Notes under the pieces: generated by a model
Seen by the model: only the letters and a program-made list of their open reading frames with translations
Told to the model about the DNA's origin: nothing
The model's database searches: none
Program-made: the position numbers and the translations under genes
Assembly: GCF_003605755.1 (NCBI RefSeq)
Contig: NZ_RAHJ01000021.1
Location: 156,156 to 220,155, forward strand
Length of the DNA: 64,000 bases
Source: Tsuneonella suprasediminis
Lineage (GTDB): Bacteria > Pseudomonadota > Alphaproteobacteria > Sphingomonadales > Sphingomonadaceae
Direction: 5' to 3'
In this document: positions 9,359 to 18,208 of the stretch, piece by piece
How positions within the stretch are numbered: position 1 is the first letter of the stretch
Layout: the number at the start of each line of letters is the position of its first letter

Positions 9359-9776
9359 TCTGCTGCGTTTTCGCGATGACGAGCCGGTCGATCACCCGGC
9401 GGTGACGGTCGATGCCTATCTCGAACAAAGCAATGCCGCCGCTGTACGGATCGAACCGGGCGACGATGCCCGTGCGCTGATCCCGCATCTGGACGGGTTG
9501 CGACTGGTCGAGATCAATTTCCCCGCCTTCACCGACGGGCGCGGCTATTCCGCGGCACGCATCCTGCGCGAGGCGGGTTATACCGGCGAAATGCGCGCGG
9601 TGGGCGATGTGCTGGTCGATCAGCTTTCAGCCATGCGCCGCTGCGGCTTCGATGCGTTCGAGCCCGACAAACCGTTCGACGAAGAAGAAGCGAAAGCCGC
9701 GCTGGCAACCTGGCCGCAAGTCTATCAGACCGCCGCCGACGGGCGCGCGCCGATCTGGAAACTGCGTCATGGCTGA
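9351..9776 (+). CDS. DUF934 family protein (oxidoreductase-associated)
   Basis: A 141-residue protein of the DUF934 family. It starts at ATG 9351 inside the last codons of cysI (MADLLRFRDDEPV) and ends overlapping cysH by 8 bp. Recognisable parts are LVEINFPAFTDGRGYSAARILRE and VGDVLVDQLSAMRRCGFDAFE. The family is constantly linked to sulfite reductase/APS reductase operons, but its biochemical role is not established; an assembly or electron-transfer accessory role is only inference. Confidence 0.88.
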   Translation: MADLLRFRDDEPVDHPAVTVDAYLEQSNAAAVRIEPGDDARALIPHLDGLRLVEINFPAFTDGRGYSAARILREAGYTGEMRAVGDVLVDQLSAMRRCGFDAFEPDKPFDEEEAKAALATWPQVYQTAADGRAPIWKLRHG

Positions 9777-10569
9777 AGCCGATCCCATCCGCCTGCGCGA
9801 CCGGATCGACACAGGTGCGCGCTATACCGATGAAGATGCGATCACGCTCAATCGCCGGTTTCGCGGCGCGGATACCCGCGCGCTGCTCGATGCCGTGCTC
9901 AACGAAGGCATTGCCGGGCGGGTTGCAGCGGTTTCCAGCTTCGGCGCGGAAAGCGCGGTGTTGTTGCATCAGGTGGCGCAAGTCGCGCCCAACACGCCTG
10001 TGCTGTTCCTCGACACGGGCAAACATTTCCCCGAAACGATTGCCTATCGCGATGAACTGGTGGCACGCCTTGGACTGACCAATCTGGTTATTCTGGAACC
10101 CGATCCGGCCGATCTGGCAGCACGGGACGAATCCGGGCTGCGCTGGTCTTACGACCCCGATGGTTGCTGCGAAATCCGCAAAGTCCGCCCGCTGGAAAAA
10201 GCGCTGGCGCGGTTCGATGCCTCGCTGACCGGGCGCAAGGCCTTTCAGTCGAGCACCCGCGCTATGCTGCCGCGGTTCGAAATCGATACCGCCGATGCGC
10301 TGGGGCGGCTGAAGATCAACCCGCTGATCGACTGGCGGGCCGATGCGCTGGCCGCCTATATAGCGGAACACGATCTGCCGCCGCACCCGCTGGTGGCACA
10401 GGGATACCCCTCCATCGGTTGCTCCCCCTGCACCAGCAAAGTCGCACCGGGCGAAGACCCGCGTTCGGGCCGCTGGAAAGGGTGGGACAAGACCGAATGC
10501 GGCATTCATTCACCCGCACAGCCCGGCACCGATGGCGATCTGCCGCCGGGTTACGAGCCCGCTTTCTGA
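9769..10569 (+). CDS. cysH: Assimilatory adenylyl-sulfate (APS) reductase
   Basis: A 266-residue reductase producing sulfite from activated sulfate. It has the PP-loop-type SSFGAESAVLLH (about 56-67) and the LDTGKHFPET element. It carries the extra cysteines CC (133-134) and CxxC (C218, C221) that bind a 4Fe-4S cluster, which marks the APS-reducing rather than the PAPS-reducing subtype. The catalytic cysteine is in KTECGIH (C244). It is the last gene of the cobA-cysH operon and converges on the nuclease gene at 10601. Confidence 0.92.
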   Translation: MAEADPIRLRDRIDTGARYTDEDAITLNRRFRGADTRALLDAVLNEGIAGRVAAVSSFGAESAVLLHQVAQVAPNTPVLFLDTGKHFPETIAYRDELVARLGLTNLVILEPDPADLAARDESGLRWSYDPDGCCEIRKVRPLEKALARFDASLTGRKAFQSSTRAMLPRFEIDTADALGRLKINPLIDWRADALAAYIAEHDLPPHPLVAQGYPSIGCSPCTSKVAPGEDPRSGRWKGWDKTECGIHSPAQPGTDGDLPPGYEPAF

Positions 10570-10600
10570 TCTTCCCGCTGTTCCGGCGTGATCGATCCGA

Positions 10601-11278
10601 TCAGCGCCGCCGCCCGCGATAGGGTTCGCAGGCGATGCCATCGTTATCGCCATCCATTTCCGGGCGATACCCCGGTTGCCCGCGATAAATCGGCGCGGCC
10701 CCGGCGACCCACGCCTCGCGGCAATTGCGATAATAGACCTGTGATCGTGCCGGACGTTCTGCCGCGACAGGCGCGCGCGGTTTGGGCGGGGCAAACTCCC
10801 TCGGGTGCGCGGCGCGATAATCCGCCGGGGTCTGGAATTCAGAGCTCCAGATGCCTGCCTTCATCGCCTTCGCCACTGTTTCAGGTGCGGTGTAAGCATC
10901 GCTGAACTGCGGCAGGGCAATCGCCATTCCGGCCCGGACTATCATTTCCGCCAGATCGCGATTGCCGACAGTGCATTTCGCCACCATCCGGCCATATCGG
11001 TCGATCGTGACTTGTCGGCACGATACCTCCTTGCCGTCGATCAGTCGCGCCAGAACCGCGGTCGCTTCCTGACCGCAAGCCCATGCCTCGCCCGCCCGTG
11101 TGCAGGTCTGCGATTTTTCCGGCGCATCGATGCCGAACAGGCGCACACGAGCGCCGGTCATCGCCAGAGTATCCCCGTCGACCGCCGTCGCCGGGCCACG
11201 GATAACAGCCGCCTGCGCCAGCGAAGGCCAGCCCAGCGACAGGCAAATGAATAGCAGCGAAGCACGCGAATAACTCAT
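10601..11278 (-). CDS. Secreted staphylococcal-nuclease-like protein with Excalibur domain
   Basis: A 225-residue exported protein. A signal peptide (SLLFICLSLGWPSLAQA) is followed by an SNase-like OB-fold. That fold shows AVDGDTLAMTGARVRLFGIDAPE, with the metal-binding aspartate and arginine, then YGRMVAKCTVGNRDLAEMIVRAGMAI. The C-terminus (YYRNCREAW ... DGDNDGIACEPY) is an Excalibur calcium-binding domain with its DxDxDGxxCE motif. Probable periplasmic or extracellular nuclease; actual activity is untested. Confidence 0.85.
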   Translation of the reverse strand: MSYSRASLLFICLSLGWPSLAQAAVIRGPATAVDGDTLAMTGARVRLFGIDAPEKSQTCTRAGEAWACGQEATAVLARLIDGKEVSCRQVTIDRYGRMVAKCTVGNRDLAEMIVRAGMAIALPQFSDAYTAPETVAKAMKAGIWSSEFQTPADYRAAHPREFAPPKPRAPVAAERPARSQVYYRNCREAWVAGAAPIYRGQPGYRPEMDGDNDGIACEPYRGRRR

Positions 11279-11501
11279 CAGGCCGAGTTATCGCGGGGGT
11301 CTTAATTATCGGTTTTCAAGCGCCAGTCGGGTGATGGCGGACCCCGCTTTCCTACAGGCCACCGGTTATGCCACAAATCATCGCATGAACCGGCCCCAAC
11401 CCCTTGGCATATCTTATGAAAATTCCGTCCGGGGAAGGCAGGTTTTTCTCGCTCTGGACAGTGTAACATGCGGTCCATGTCTCTGCCCTGACAGGCAGGA
11501 T

Positions 11502-12110
11502 TCAGTCCATGTGCTTGAGGCCGACACGCAGGTAATCCCACCCGGTAATCAATGTCAGCACCGCCGCCGCCCACAGGCAGGTCAGGCCGGTCAGATGGAT
11601 CCAGTTGTTCGTCAGCGTGCCGCACACATCATACACCGAATGGCACGGCGGCCCGTTGACCGCGCCGCCCAGTATCAGCGCGCCCAGACTGATGAGCTGA
11701 AACGTCGTCTTCCACTTGGCCAGTTTCGACACCGGGACCGACACCTGAATCCCACCAAGGAATTCACGCAGGCCCGACACGGCGATTTCGCGGATCAGGA
11801 TAATCAGCCCGGCGATCACATGCAGATCCCCGACATACGGCCCGCGCATGTATCCCTGCGCCGCCAGCACCAGAATGACCGCGGCCACCATGATCTTGTC
11901 CGCAATCGGATCGAGGAAGATGCCCAGCTTGCTGACAGTGCCCTGCGCCCGCGCCAGATAGCCATCGAGATAATCGGTAAAGGCGATGATGCAGTACACC
12001 ACAAAGCCCAAGGCATAGCCAAAGTGCCAGTCCGGCCACCACAGCAGGAACGCCAGCAACGGCACCGCAAGAATGCGCGACAGCGTGAGGATGTTGGGCA
12101 GCGTAAGCAT
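11502..12110 (-). CDS. pgsA: CDP-diacylglycerol--glycerol-3-phosphate 3-phosphatidyltransferase
   Basis: A 202-residue inner-membrane enzyme making phosphatidylglycerophosphate, precursor of phosphatidylglycerol. The N-terminus LPNILTLSRILAVP and the CDP-alcohol phosphotransferase motif DYLDGYLARAQGTVSKLGIF, ending in LDPIADK, supply the DG-AR-G-D-D metal/CDP ligands. Four to five hydrophobic helices are visible. It is divergent from the LplT-like transporter, with a 148-bp shared upstream region; both deal with phospholipids. Confidence 0.92.
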   Translation of the reverse strand: MLTLPNILTLSRILAVPLLAFLLWWPDWHFGYALGFVVYCIIAFTDYLDGYLARAQGTVSKLGIFLDPIADKIMVAAVILVLAAQGYMRGPYVGDLHVIAGLIILIREIAVSGLREFLGGIQVSVPVSKLAKWKTTFQLISLGALILGGAVNGPPCHSVYDVCGTLTNNWIHLTGLTCLWAAAVLTLITGWDYLRVGLKHMD

Positions 12111-12258
12111 CGGCGCGATCGGTTCCCCCTTACCAGTTCCCCTGCCCTAGCTGAATGTCAGGTTGGGAAAAACCCACCTTCGCCCTCACCTTTGCCCTTG
12201 TCCGGTTCGCATCATCGGCTAGAGCCGCAAACGACCACGGCAGCAACCGGCAGGATCG

Positions 12259-13632
12259 ATGACAGTTTCGACACATCTCGTGCGTACGCGGCGCTTCCTG
12301 CCGTTGTTCGTGACCCAGCTGCTCAATGCTTTCAACGACAACCTGTTCAAGACCGCGATGGTCCTGTTCGTCGTCTATTCGCTGTATTCCTCCCCCGAAG
12401 CGGAAGGGATGTTTTCCGCAGTGGCATCGGCGCTGTTCATCCTGCCGTTCTTCCTGTTTTCCGCACTGGCGGGGCAACTTGCCGATATGCGCGACAAGGC
12501 GCGGATCATCCGCGTGGTGAAGGCTGCGGAGATTGCCATCATGCTGGTGGGCGGGATGGGCCTCGTTATCGCGTGGCAAGATGTGGAATGCGCCAAAACC
12601 GCCGCAGCGGCCAGCGCGCAGTGCTTCGTCACGCCTCCTTCGCTGATCGCATCGCTCTCTATCCCGCTGATGTTAGCGGCGCTGTTCGCGATGGGGGTCC
12701 ATTCAACCTTCTTCGGCCCGATCAAATACGCGATCCTGCCGCAGCATCTGAAAGACAACGAAGTGCTGGCGGGCACCGGGCTGGTCGAGGCCGGCACCTA
12801 TATCGCGATCCTGTTCGGCACCATTCTGGCGGGCTGGATACCGGTGGAAGCGGCCGCAGCGGGCGTCGTGCTGACAGCTATCGTCGGCTATATGGTATCG
12901 CGCAAAGTCCCGTCGGCACCCGCGCAGGGAGCTGTCGAACCGCTCGATTTCCACCTGATCCGCAGTTCGGTATCGCTGGTGCGCCAGACCATGCAAGACC
13001 GGCGTGTGTTTCTCGCGATCATGGCGATCAGCTTCTTCTGGACCATCGGCGCAGTGCTGTTCATCGTTTTCCCGCCATTGGCCAAGAATGTGCTGACCGC
13101 CAGCAAGGAAGTGGCCAGCCTGTTCCTGGTGATCTTCTCTGTCGGGGTGGCCATCGGCTCGGTATCGGTCAACGCGCTGCTCAAGGGCAAAGTATCGGCG
13201 CGCTATTCCCCGGCATCGGTGATAGTCATGGGCCTGTTCGTGCTGGCGTTCTTCTTCGTGTGCGAGGCATGGACACCCGAACCTGCGGGCACGCTGATGG
13301 ATGTGCCCACGTTCGTCACACATGCGATGGCTGTGCCGCTGCTGCTATGCCTGTTGGGTATTGCCATTGCTGGGGGGATGTTCGTGGTTCCGCTCTATGC
13401 GTTTCTCACCACTTTCGTACCCAAGACGCAGACCGCCCGCACCATCGCGGCGAACAACATAGTCAATTCAGGGGCAATGGTGATTGGATCGCTGCTTGCC
13501 ACCGGGCTGAGCGCGGCGGGGCTGGACATCCTGCACCATCTGCTGCTGGCCGCGGCGATGTGCATCTATTCCGCATGGCTGGGCTGGAAACTGTACAAGG
13601 CGGAACAGCCTCCGCTCGATGTAAAGGCCTGA
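12259..13632 (+). CDS. MFS transporter, lysophospholipid transporter LplT-like
   Basis: A 457-residue major facilitator protein with about 12 hydrophobic helices. The N-terminus RRFLPLFVTQLLNAFNDNLFKTAMVLFVVYS and the internal MGVHSTFFGPIKYAILPQHL are hallmarks of the LplT branch, which flips lysophospholipids across the inner membrane for reacylation. There is no fused acyltransferase (Aas) domain and no aas gene nearby, so the substrate is inferred from family only. It is divergent from pgsA. Confidence 0.82.
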   Translation: MTVSTHLVRTRRFLPLFVTQLLNAFNDNLFKTAMVLFVVYSLYSSPEAEGMFSAVASALFILPFFLFSALAGQLADMRDKARIIRVVKAAEIAIMLVGGMGLVIAWQDVECAKTAAAASAQCFVTPPSLIASLSIPLMLAALFAMGVHSTFFGPIKYAILPQHLKDNEVLAGTGLVEAGTYIAILFGTILAGWIPVEAAAAGVVLTAIVGYMVSRKVPSAPAQGAVEPLDFHLIRSSVSLVRQTMQDRRVFLAIMAISFFWTIGAVLFIVFPPLAKNVLTASKEVASLFLVIFSVGVAIGSVSVNALLKGKVSARYSPASVIVMGLFVLAFFFVCEAWTPEPAGTLMDVPTFVTHAMAVPLLLCLLGIAIAGGMFVVPLYAFLTTFVPKTQTARTIAANNIVNSGAMVIGSLLATGLSAAGLDILHHLLLAAAMCIYSAWLGWKLYKAEQPPLDVKA

Positions 13633-13643
13633 AGGCGACCCGC

Positions 13644-13853
13644 CTACATGAAGAAGACGAGCACCATCGCAAAACAGGCAAGATAGGTGGCTCCGAACGT
13701 GCTGACATCTCCGCGTGTCAGCGCCCAGCTCTCAGTCCGGTTCAATCGCACCGGGTCCGATTCGGTTTGCCTGAAGACATGCGGTGGCAGGCTGGCCCGG
13801 AACGGGTGCCGCGCGAAATCGCTGGTCAGGACAAGAGAGCGCCGCTTCATCAT
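13644..13853 (-). CDS. Small hypothetical protein with C-terminal membrane helix
   Basis: A 69-residue frame beginning MMKRRSLVLTSDFARHPFRAS and ending with a single hydrophobic helix (FGATYLACFAMVLVFFM) that runs to the last residue. It looks like a small tail-anchored protein. No family is recognised. It converges on the transporter gene with an 11-bp gap. The supporting points are residue composition and fit between neighbours; there is no strong ribosome binding site. Confidence 0.45.
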   Translation of the reverse strand: MMKRRSLVLTSDFARHPFRASLPPHVFRQTESDPVRLNRTESWALTRGDVSTFGATYLACFAMVLVFFM

Positions 13854-13961
13854 GCTGTCTTAACTAAATAGTAACCATATTGCTCCCGTAAATTCAACGG
13901 TGTCGCGAGTTGGGACATTAGCCCGATTGCCCGACCCCGCACCCCTCGCTAAACCCCGATC

Positions 13962-15635
13962 ATGACCACCAGCCAAACCTCCACCACCGCCGCCCGCCTG
14001 CTCGTCGATTGCCTGCGTGTGCAGGGGTGCGACCGCGCTTTCACCGTTCCGGGGGAAAGCTTCCTGCAAGTGCTCGATGCTCTGCATGATTGCGAAGAGA
14101 TCGATCTCGTCACCTGCCGTCAGGAAGGCGGCGTTGCATTCATGGCCTGTGCCGATGGCACGATGACGGGGCGGCCCGGTGTGGCCTTCGTCACCCGCGG
14201 GCCGGGGGCGACCAATGCCAGCATCGGGGTGCACGTGGCGCATCAGGATTCGCAGCCGATGATCCTGTTCGTGGGCGACGTCGATCGTGGAATGCGCGAC
14301 CGGGAGGGATTTCAGGAGGTCGATTTTCAGGCATTCTTCGGCCCCATCTGCAAATGGGCCGCGCGGATCGACGATGCATCGCGCATCCCCGAATATATCG
14401 CTCGCGCATGGTCAGTCGCGATGTCGGGCCGCCCCGGCCCGATTGTCCTCGCCTTGCCCGAAGACATGTTGTGGGACGAGACGACCGCCGCGCCCCGCCC
14501 TTCTGTCACGCGTCCGGCTCAGCCGCCCTGCCCGGATTCGCTACAGGCGCTCAACGCTCTGATTGCCGATGCCGCATCGCCGGTGGCAATCGTTGGCGGT
14601 GCAAGCTGGAATGCCAAGGCGCGCGAATACTTCGCGCAATGGGCCGAACGGATCGGTTTGCCGGTGGCTACAGCATTCCGGCGGCAGGATGCCATTCCGC
14701 CTTCCAGCCCGGTGTACGCGGGCAATCTTGGCTATGGCCCCAATCCCAAACTCGTCGAACGGGTAAAAAATGCGGACCTGATCGTCGCGGTCGGCGCACG
14801 TTTGGGTGAAGCGACCACCGATGGCTATACCCTACCCACACCAGAACATCCCGGCCAGTTGCTCGTTCACATCCACCCCGACCCCAACGAACTGGGCCGC
14901 GTCTATCGCACCGATCTGGCGATCTGCGCCGATATGGCCGAATTCGCGGAAAGCGCGGCGCTGTGGGACGATGGCGATACCATCCCGTTCGATGCCGGGG
15001 CCGATGCCCACGCCGAATGGGTCGAATGGTCGACGCCCAGGCCGGGCGAATATGCACTCGATCTCGCCACTTGCGTGGGGTTCATGCGCGATACGCTGCC
15101 CGGCGATACGGTGATCTGCAACGGCGCGGGCAACTTTTCCGGGTGGTGGCATCGGTATTGGCGATACGATGGCTTCCCCACGCAACTGGCCCCCACTGCC
15201 GGGGCGATGGGCTATGGCGTGCCAGCCGCCGTTGCCGCCGCGCGCCGCTTCCCCGAACGCACTGTGGTTGCGCTGGCTGGCGACGGCGACTTCCTGATGA
15301 ACGGGCAGGAGCTGGCGACCGCGGTCCAGCACGGCTGCGATATGCTGGTGATCCTCGTCGATAACGGCGCATACGGCACGATCCGTATGCATCAGGAGCG
15401 GGAGTTCCCCGGTCGCGTTTCCGGCACGAAACTGGTCAATCCCGACTTTGCCGCTCTGGCAAATGCCTTTGGCTGCTGGTCAGCGCGGGTCGAAACCACA
15501 GAGGAATTCAGATCGGCTCTCATCGATGCAACGGGTCGCAAAGGTGTGCGCTTGCTGCATTGCCTTATCGAGGTGGAGCAGTTGGCTGCCAGCGGTGCGA
15601 CCGTTTCAGGGCTTCGCGCCAAGGCCAGGGCATAG
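13962..15635 (+). CDS. Thiamine-diphosphate-dependent enzyme, acetolactate synthase large-subunit-like
   Basis: A 557-residue enzyme with the three-domain ThDP fold of acetolactate synthase, benzoylformate decarboxylase and relatives. The catalytic glutamate region is VTCRQEGGVAFMACADG (about 46-62). The pyrimidine-side phenylalanine-loop REGFQEVDFQAFFGP follows. The ThDP/Mg motif LAGDGDFLMNGQELATAV ... DNGAYG is near residues 440-470. No regulatory small subunit (IlvH) is adjacent and the gene stands alone, so it may not act in branched-chain amino acid synthesis. Substrate unknown. Confidence 0.82.
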   Translation: MTTSQTSTTAARLLVDCLRVQGCDRAFTVPGESFLQVLDALHDCEEIDLVTCRQEGGVAFMACADGTMTGRPGVAFVTRGPGATNASIGVHVAHQDSQPMILFVGDVDRGMRDREGFQEVDFQAFFGPICKWAARIDDASRIPEYIARAWSVAMSGRPGPIVLALPEDMLWDETTAAPRPSVTRPAQPPCPDSLQALNALIADAASPVAIVGGASWNAKAREYFAQWAERIGLPVATAFRRQDAIPPSSPVYAGNLGYGPNPKLVERVKNADLIVAVGARLGEATTDGYTLPTPEHPGQLLVHIHPDPNELGRVYRTDLAICADMAEFAESAALWDDGDTIPFDAGADAHAEWVEWSTPRPGEYALDLATCVGFMRDTLPGDTVICNGAGNFSGWWHRYWRYDGFPTQLAPTAGAMGYGVPAAVAAARRFPERTVVALAGDGDFLMNGQELATAVQHGCDMLVILVDNGAYGTIRMHQEREFPGRVSGTKLVNPDFAALANAFGCWSARVETTEEFRSALIDATGRKGVRLLHCLIEVEQLAASGATVSGLRAKARA

Positions 15636-15651
15636 GGTCAGCGACATAGAA

Positions 15652-15682
15652 AAAGGGCCGCCCTGTTGCAGAGCGGCCCTTT
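15652..15682. terminator. Bidirectional terminator between ThDP enzyme and csbD-like gene
   Basis: A perfect 10-bp inverted repeat (AAAGGGCCGC at 15652-15661, GCGGCCCTTT at 15673-15682) with an 11-nt loop, lying between two convergent genes. A-rich and T-rich flanks on the two sides suit termination in either direction. Confidence 0.75.
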
Positions 15683-15700
15683 CCAAATCTGTAGGCGCAA

Positions 15701-15871
15701 TCAGACCTTGTCGCCGAGCGCACCCTTCACTTCGCCCTTCACCTGCTGGGCTTCGCCCTTCAGTTCCTGAGCGCGACCTTCGGCGCGGGTGTCGGGATTG
15801 CCGCTCTGCTGTTTGACGTTACCGATCGCTTCGTTGGCAATGCCTTTTGCCTTGTCCTTGAGTTCGCCCAT
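15701..15871 (-). CDS. CsbD family stress protein
   Basis: A 56-residue hydrophilic, Lys/Glu/Ala-rich protein (MGELKDKAKGIANEAIGNVKQ) with repeated GxAQxxKGExxxxKG elements, characteristic of the CsbD family of small general-stress proteins. The molecular function is not established. I chose ATG 15871, since the upstream extension is not CsbD-like. The bidirectional terminator follows its 3' end. Confidence 0.9.
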   Translation of the reverse strand: MGELKDKAKGIANEAIGNVKQQSGNPDTRAEGRAQELKGEAQQVKGEVKGALGDKV

Positions 15872-15958
15872 GGCGTGCCTCCATCGTTGGTTCTGGCGAC
15901 AGCACAATTGCCGTCGTTTCACCTCACCAACGGGCAAACCGATTGGCAAGTTCCCGCT

Positions 15959-16375
15959 TTAAGCGCTTGCCATAGAAAGAATTTTCTCCCACTCATCTGG
16001 CCGCACCTCAGCCACGGACAGGCGCGAAAGACGGACCAGTTCGGTCTCGCCAAGCGTTGGTTCGGATTTGATCTGTTTAAGCGTCACGGGCTTGGGCAGT
16101 TTCTCCACCGGCTTCACTTTCACAGCCGCCCATTTGCCCTCCGGATCGGTCGGATCGGTGATCCCGGCCACGGAAATTTCGACGATCCCGACGATCTCTT
16201 TGCCGATGTTCGAATGATAGAAAAATGCCCGGTCGCCCACTTCCATTGCGGCGAGGTTGTTTTTCGCACGATGGTTGCGAACGCCGTCCCAGGTGCCTTC
16301 GCCCTCAGCAACGAGATCGTCCCAACTGTAGGCATCGGGTTCGGACTTCATCAGCCAGTATCGGGCCACGCTCAT
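15959..16375 (-). CDS. EVE domain-containing protein
   Basis: A 138-residue single-domain EVE protein (PUA-like fold), beginning RYWLMKSEPDAYSWDDLV and containing TWDGVRNHRAKNNLAAM and GDRAFFYHSN, which form the modified-base pocket region in the family. EVE proteins are thought to recognise modified nucleobases in DNA or RNA; the ligand here is unknown. ATG 16375 (MSVARYW) is chosen; a GGAAAGGAA stretch immediately upstream provides the ribosome binding site. Confidence 0.87.
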   Translation of the reverse strand: MSVARYWLMKSEPDAYSWDDLVAEGEGTWDGVRNHRAKNNLAAMEVGDRAFFYHSNIGKEIVGIVEISVAGITDPTDPEGKWAAVKVKPVEKLPKPVTLKQIKSEPTLGETELVRLSRLSVAEVRPDEWEKILSMASA

Positions 16376-16507
16376 TTCCTTTCCATCATTCGTACCGTCG
16401 GACTGCAGGAAACTGCTTTCCGGGCGCTTAACACTATTTTCAAACACATAAGCGATAGGTGGTCTACCTCAACGCGAGGGTCGCACTTTGCACCCCGGAA
16501 GGAGTAA

Positions 16508-18160
16508 ATGTCTCAGGTCGTCAATCAACCGGCCAATACAGTGGCCAGCGCCGAACGCGATCCGGTCGCGCTGGGCATCGCGGTATCGGCAATCATTTTG
16601 TTTGTCGCCACAGGAGGCATGGTCCTGCCACAGGTCATGCGTTCATGGAACGGTGCGGGCACAGCGCCCGATCCGATGCTGGTGTCGACGCTCCTGCTCA
16701 ATATCGCTTTGGTCATTTTCGGATGGCGGCGATATTCGGAACTGACTGCCGAGATTTCAGAGCGCCGTAAGGCTGAGACGCTTGCCCTGCACCTGGCAGA
16801 AATCGATCCGCTGACAGGCACACTCAACCGGCGCTCCATCGCCAAAGCAACCAGTGAATTGATGGCCAGCACCGCTGCGGAAGGGCGGGCGCTGGCATTC
16901 ATCGTCCTCGATCTCGATAACTTCAAATCGATCAACGATTACAACGGGCACAAGGCAGGCGATCTCCTGCTCCAGACGACAGCGAAGCGCATCGAGGCAT
17001 TGCTTCCTCCCAACGGCCTTGTGGCCCGCCTCGGCGGGGATGAATTTGCATGTGTCGTCCCGTTCGATCCCAATAGTCCCGACCAGATCGATCAGATGGC
17101 GACATTGCTGATCGAACGCACAGCGCAACCAATCGATTACGAAGGCGCCTCGTTAGAGATCACCGTTTCGGTCGGTTTGTCAGCCACGAGTGGCCCGCAG
17201 GCCCATCACAAGACTGCCGCCACTGCGACAGATCTGCTGCACTACGCCGATATTGCGATGTTTCATGCCAAAAAACACGGCAAAAACCGGTACTTCTGGT
17301 TCGAGCCCGTAATGGAAACCGAACTGCGGTTTCGTGGCGAGATGGAGGGCGGCATTCGCCACGGTATAACCGCGGGCGAATTCGTGCCGTATTACGAACA
17401 GCAGATTGATCTGGAAACCGGGAAGCTGGCCGGGTTCGAAATGCTCGCGCGCTGGAATTCCCCGACATTCGGGCTTGTGCGGCCTGACGTCTTCATCCCG
17501 ATTGCAGAGGAAATCGGCCTGATTTCCCCGCTGAGTGAATCGCTCATCGAGCAGGCGTTGCAGGATGCCAAAACGTGGGATCCCAGCCTGACCCTTTCGG
17601 TCAACATCTCCCCGGTGCAGTTACGCGATCCGTGGTTTTCCCAACGCATTCTCAAGTTGTTGGTTAAGCATAACTTCCCGCCTCAGCGGCTCGATATCGA
17701 AATCACCGAAAGCTGCCTGCACGAAAATGTCGGGGTGGTGCGCTCGATGATTACCAGCCTGAAAAATCAGGGCGTCACCATCAGTCTGGACGATTTCGGC
17801 ACGGGCTATTCAAGTTTGGCCCAGCTTCGCTCTCTGCCGTTTGACCGGATCAAGATCGATCGCAGCTTCGTAACCGAACTGAAGGATGCGAATGCCAGCG
17901 CCAAGATCATTCGCGCGATCATTTCGCTGGGTGACGGGCTGGAAATGCCGATCACTGCCGAAGGGATCGAGGATACCAACATTCTCAATACCCTGAAAGC
18001 GATGGGGCGGCTCAAAGGTCAGGGCTATCTGTATGGGAAGCCTGAAGACGCGTCGAGCGTACATCAGCGTCTTGAACGCGAGAACCTTCTGATGCCCAGG
18101 AACCGTCCCGACGATGCCGAGAGCGACAGCAGCACAGGCGAACATCGTCGGGCCGTGTGA
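16508..18160 (+). CDS. Membrane-bound GGDEF-EAL cyclic-di-GMP protein
   Basis: A 550-residue bifunctional signalling protein. Two N-terminal membrane helices (about 18-40 and 57-75) are followed by a short coiled region. A diguanylate cyclase domain with intact LGGDEFACVV (about 178-187) comes next, then a phosphodiesterase domain. In the latter ExLxR is present as FEMLAR, with NISPVQL, EITES, DDFGTGYSSL, KIDRSFV and TAEGIED, so both activities could be functional. There is no periplasmic sensor of useful size between the helices. It precedes dapF by 48 bp but is functionally unrelated. Confidence 0.9.
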   Translation: MSQVVNQPANTVASAERDPVALGIAVSAIILFVATGGMVLPQVMRSWNGAGTAPDPMLVSTLLLNIALVIFGWRRYSELTAEISERRKAETLALHLAEIDPLTGTLNRRSIAKATSELMASTAAEGRALAFIVLDLDNFKSINDYNGHKAGDLLLQTTAKRIEALLPPNGLVARLGGDEFACVVPFDPNSPDQIDQMATLLIERTAQPIDYEGASLEITVSVGLSATSGPQAHHKTAATATDLLHYADIAMFHAKKHGKNRYFWFEPVMETELRFRGEMEGGIRHGITAGEFVPYYEQQIDLETGKLAGFEMLARWNSPTFGLVRPDVFIPIAEEIGLISPLSESLIEQALQDAKTWDPSLTLSVNISPVQLRDPWFSQRILKLLVKHNFPPQRLDIEITESCLHENVGVVRSMITSLKNQGVTISLDDFGTGYSSLAQLRSLPFDRIKIDRSFVTELKDANASAKIIRAIISLGDGLEMPITAEGIEDTNILNTLKAMGRLKGQGYLYGKPEDASSVHQRLERENLLMPRNRPDDAESDSSTGEHRRAV

Positions 18161-18208
18161 CCCGTGCCACTGGACGGGCGGCGCAGGGGCGCATAAACGC
18201 GCTCAACC

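Noticed and set aside
11331..13871. An 846-codon open frame on the plus strand spanning the pgsA and transporter genes
   Set aside because: It is antisense to pgsA and out of frame with the clear LplT-like gene, and its translation is low-complexity Arg/Gln/His-rich, typical of GC-rich shadow frames.
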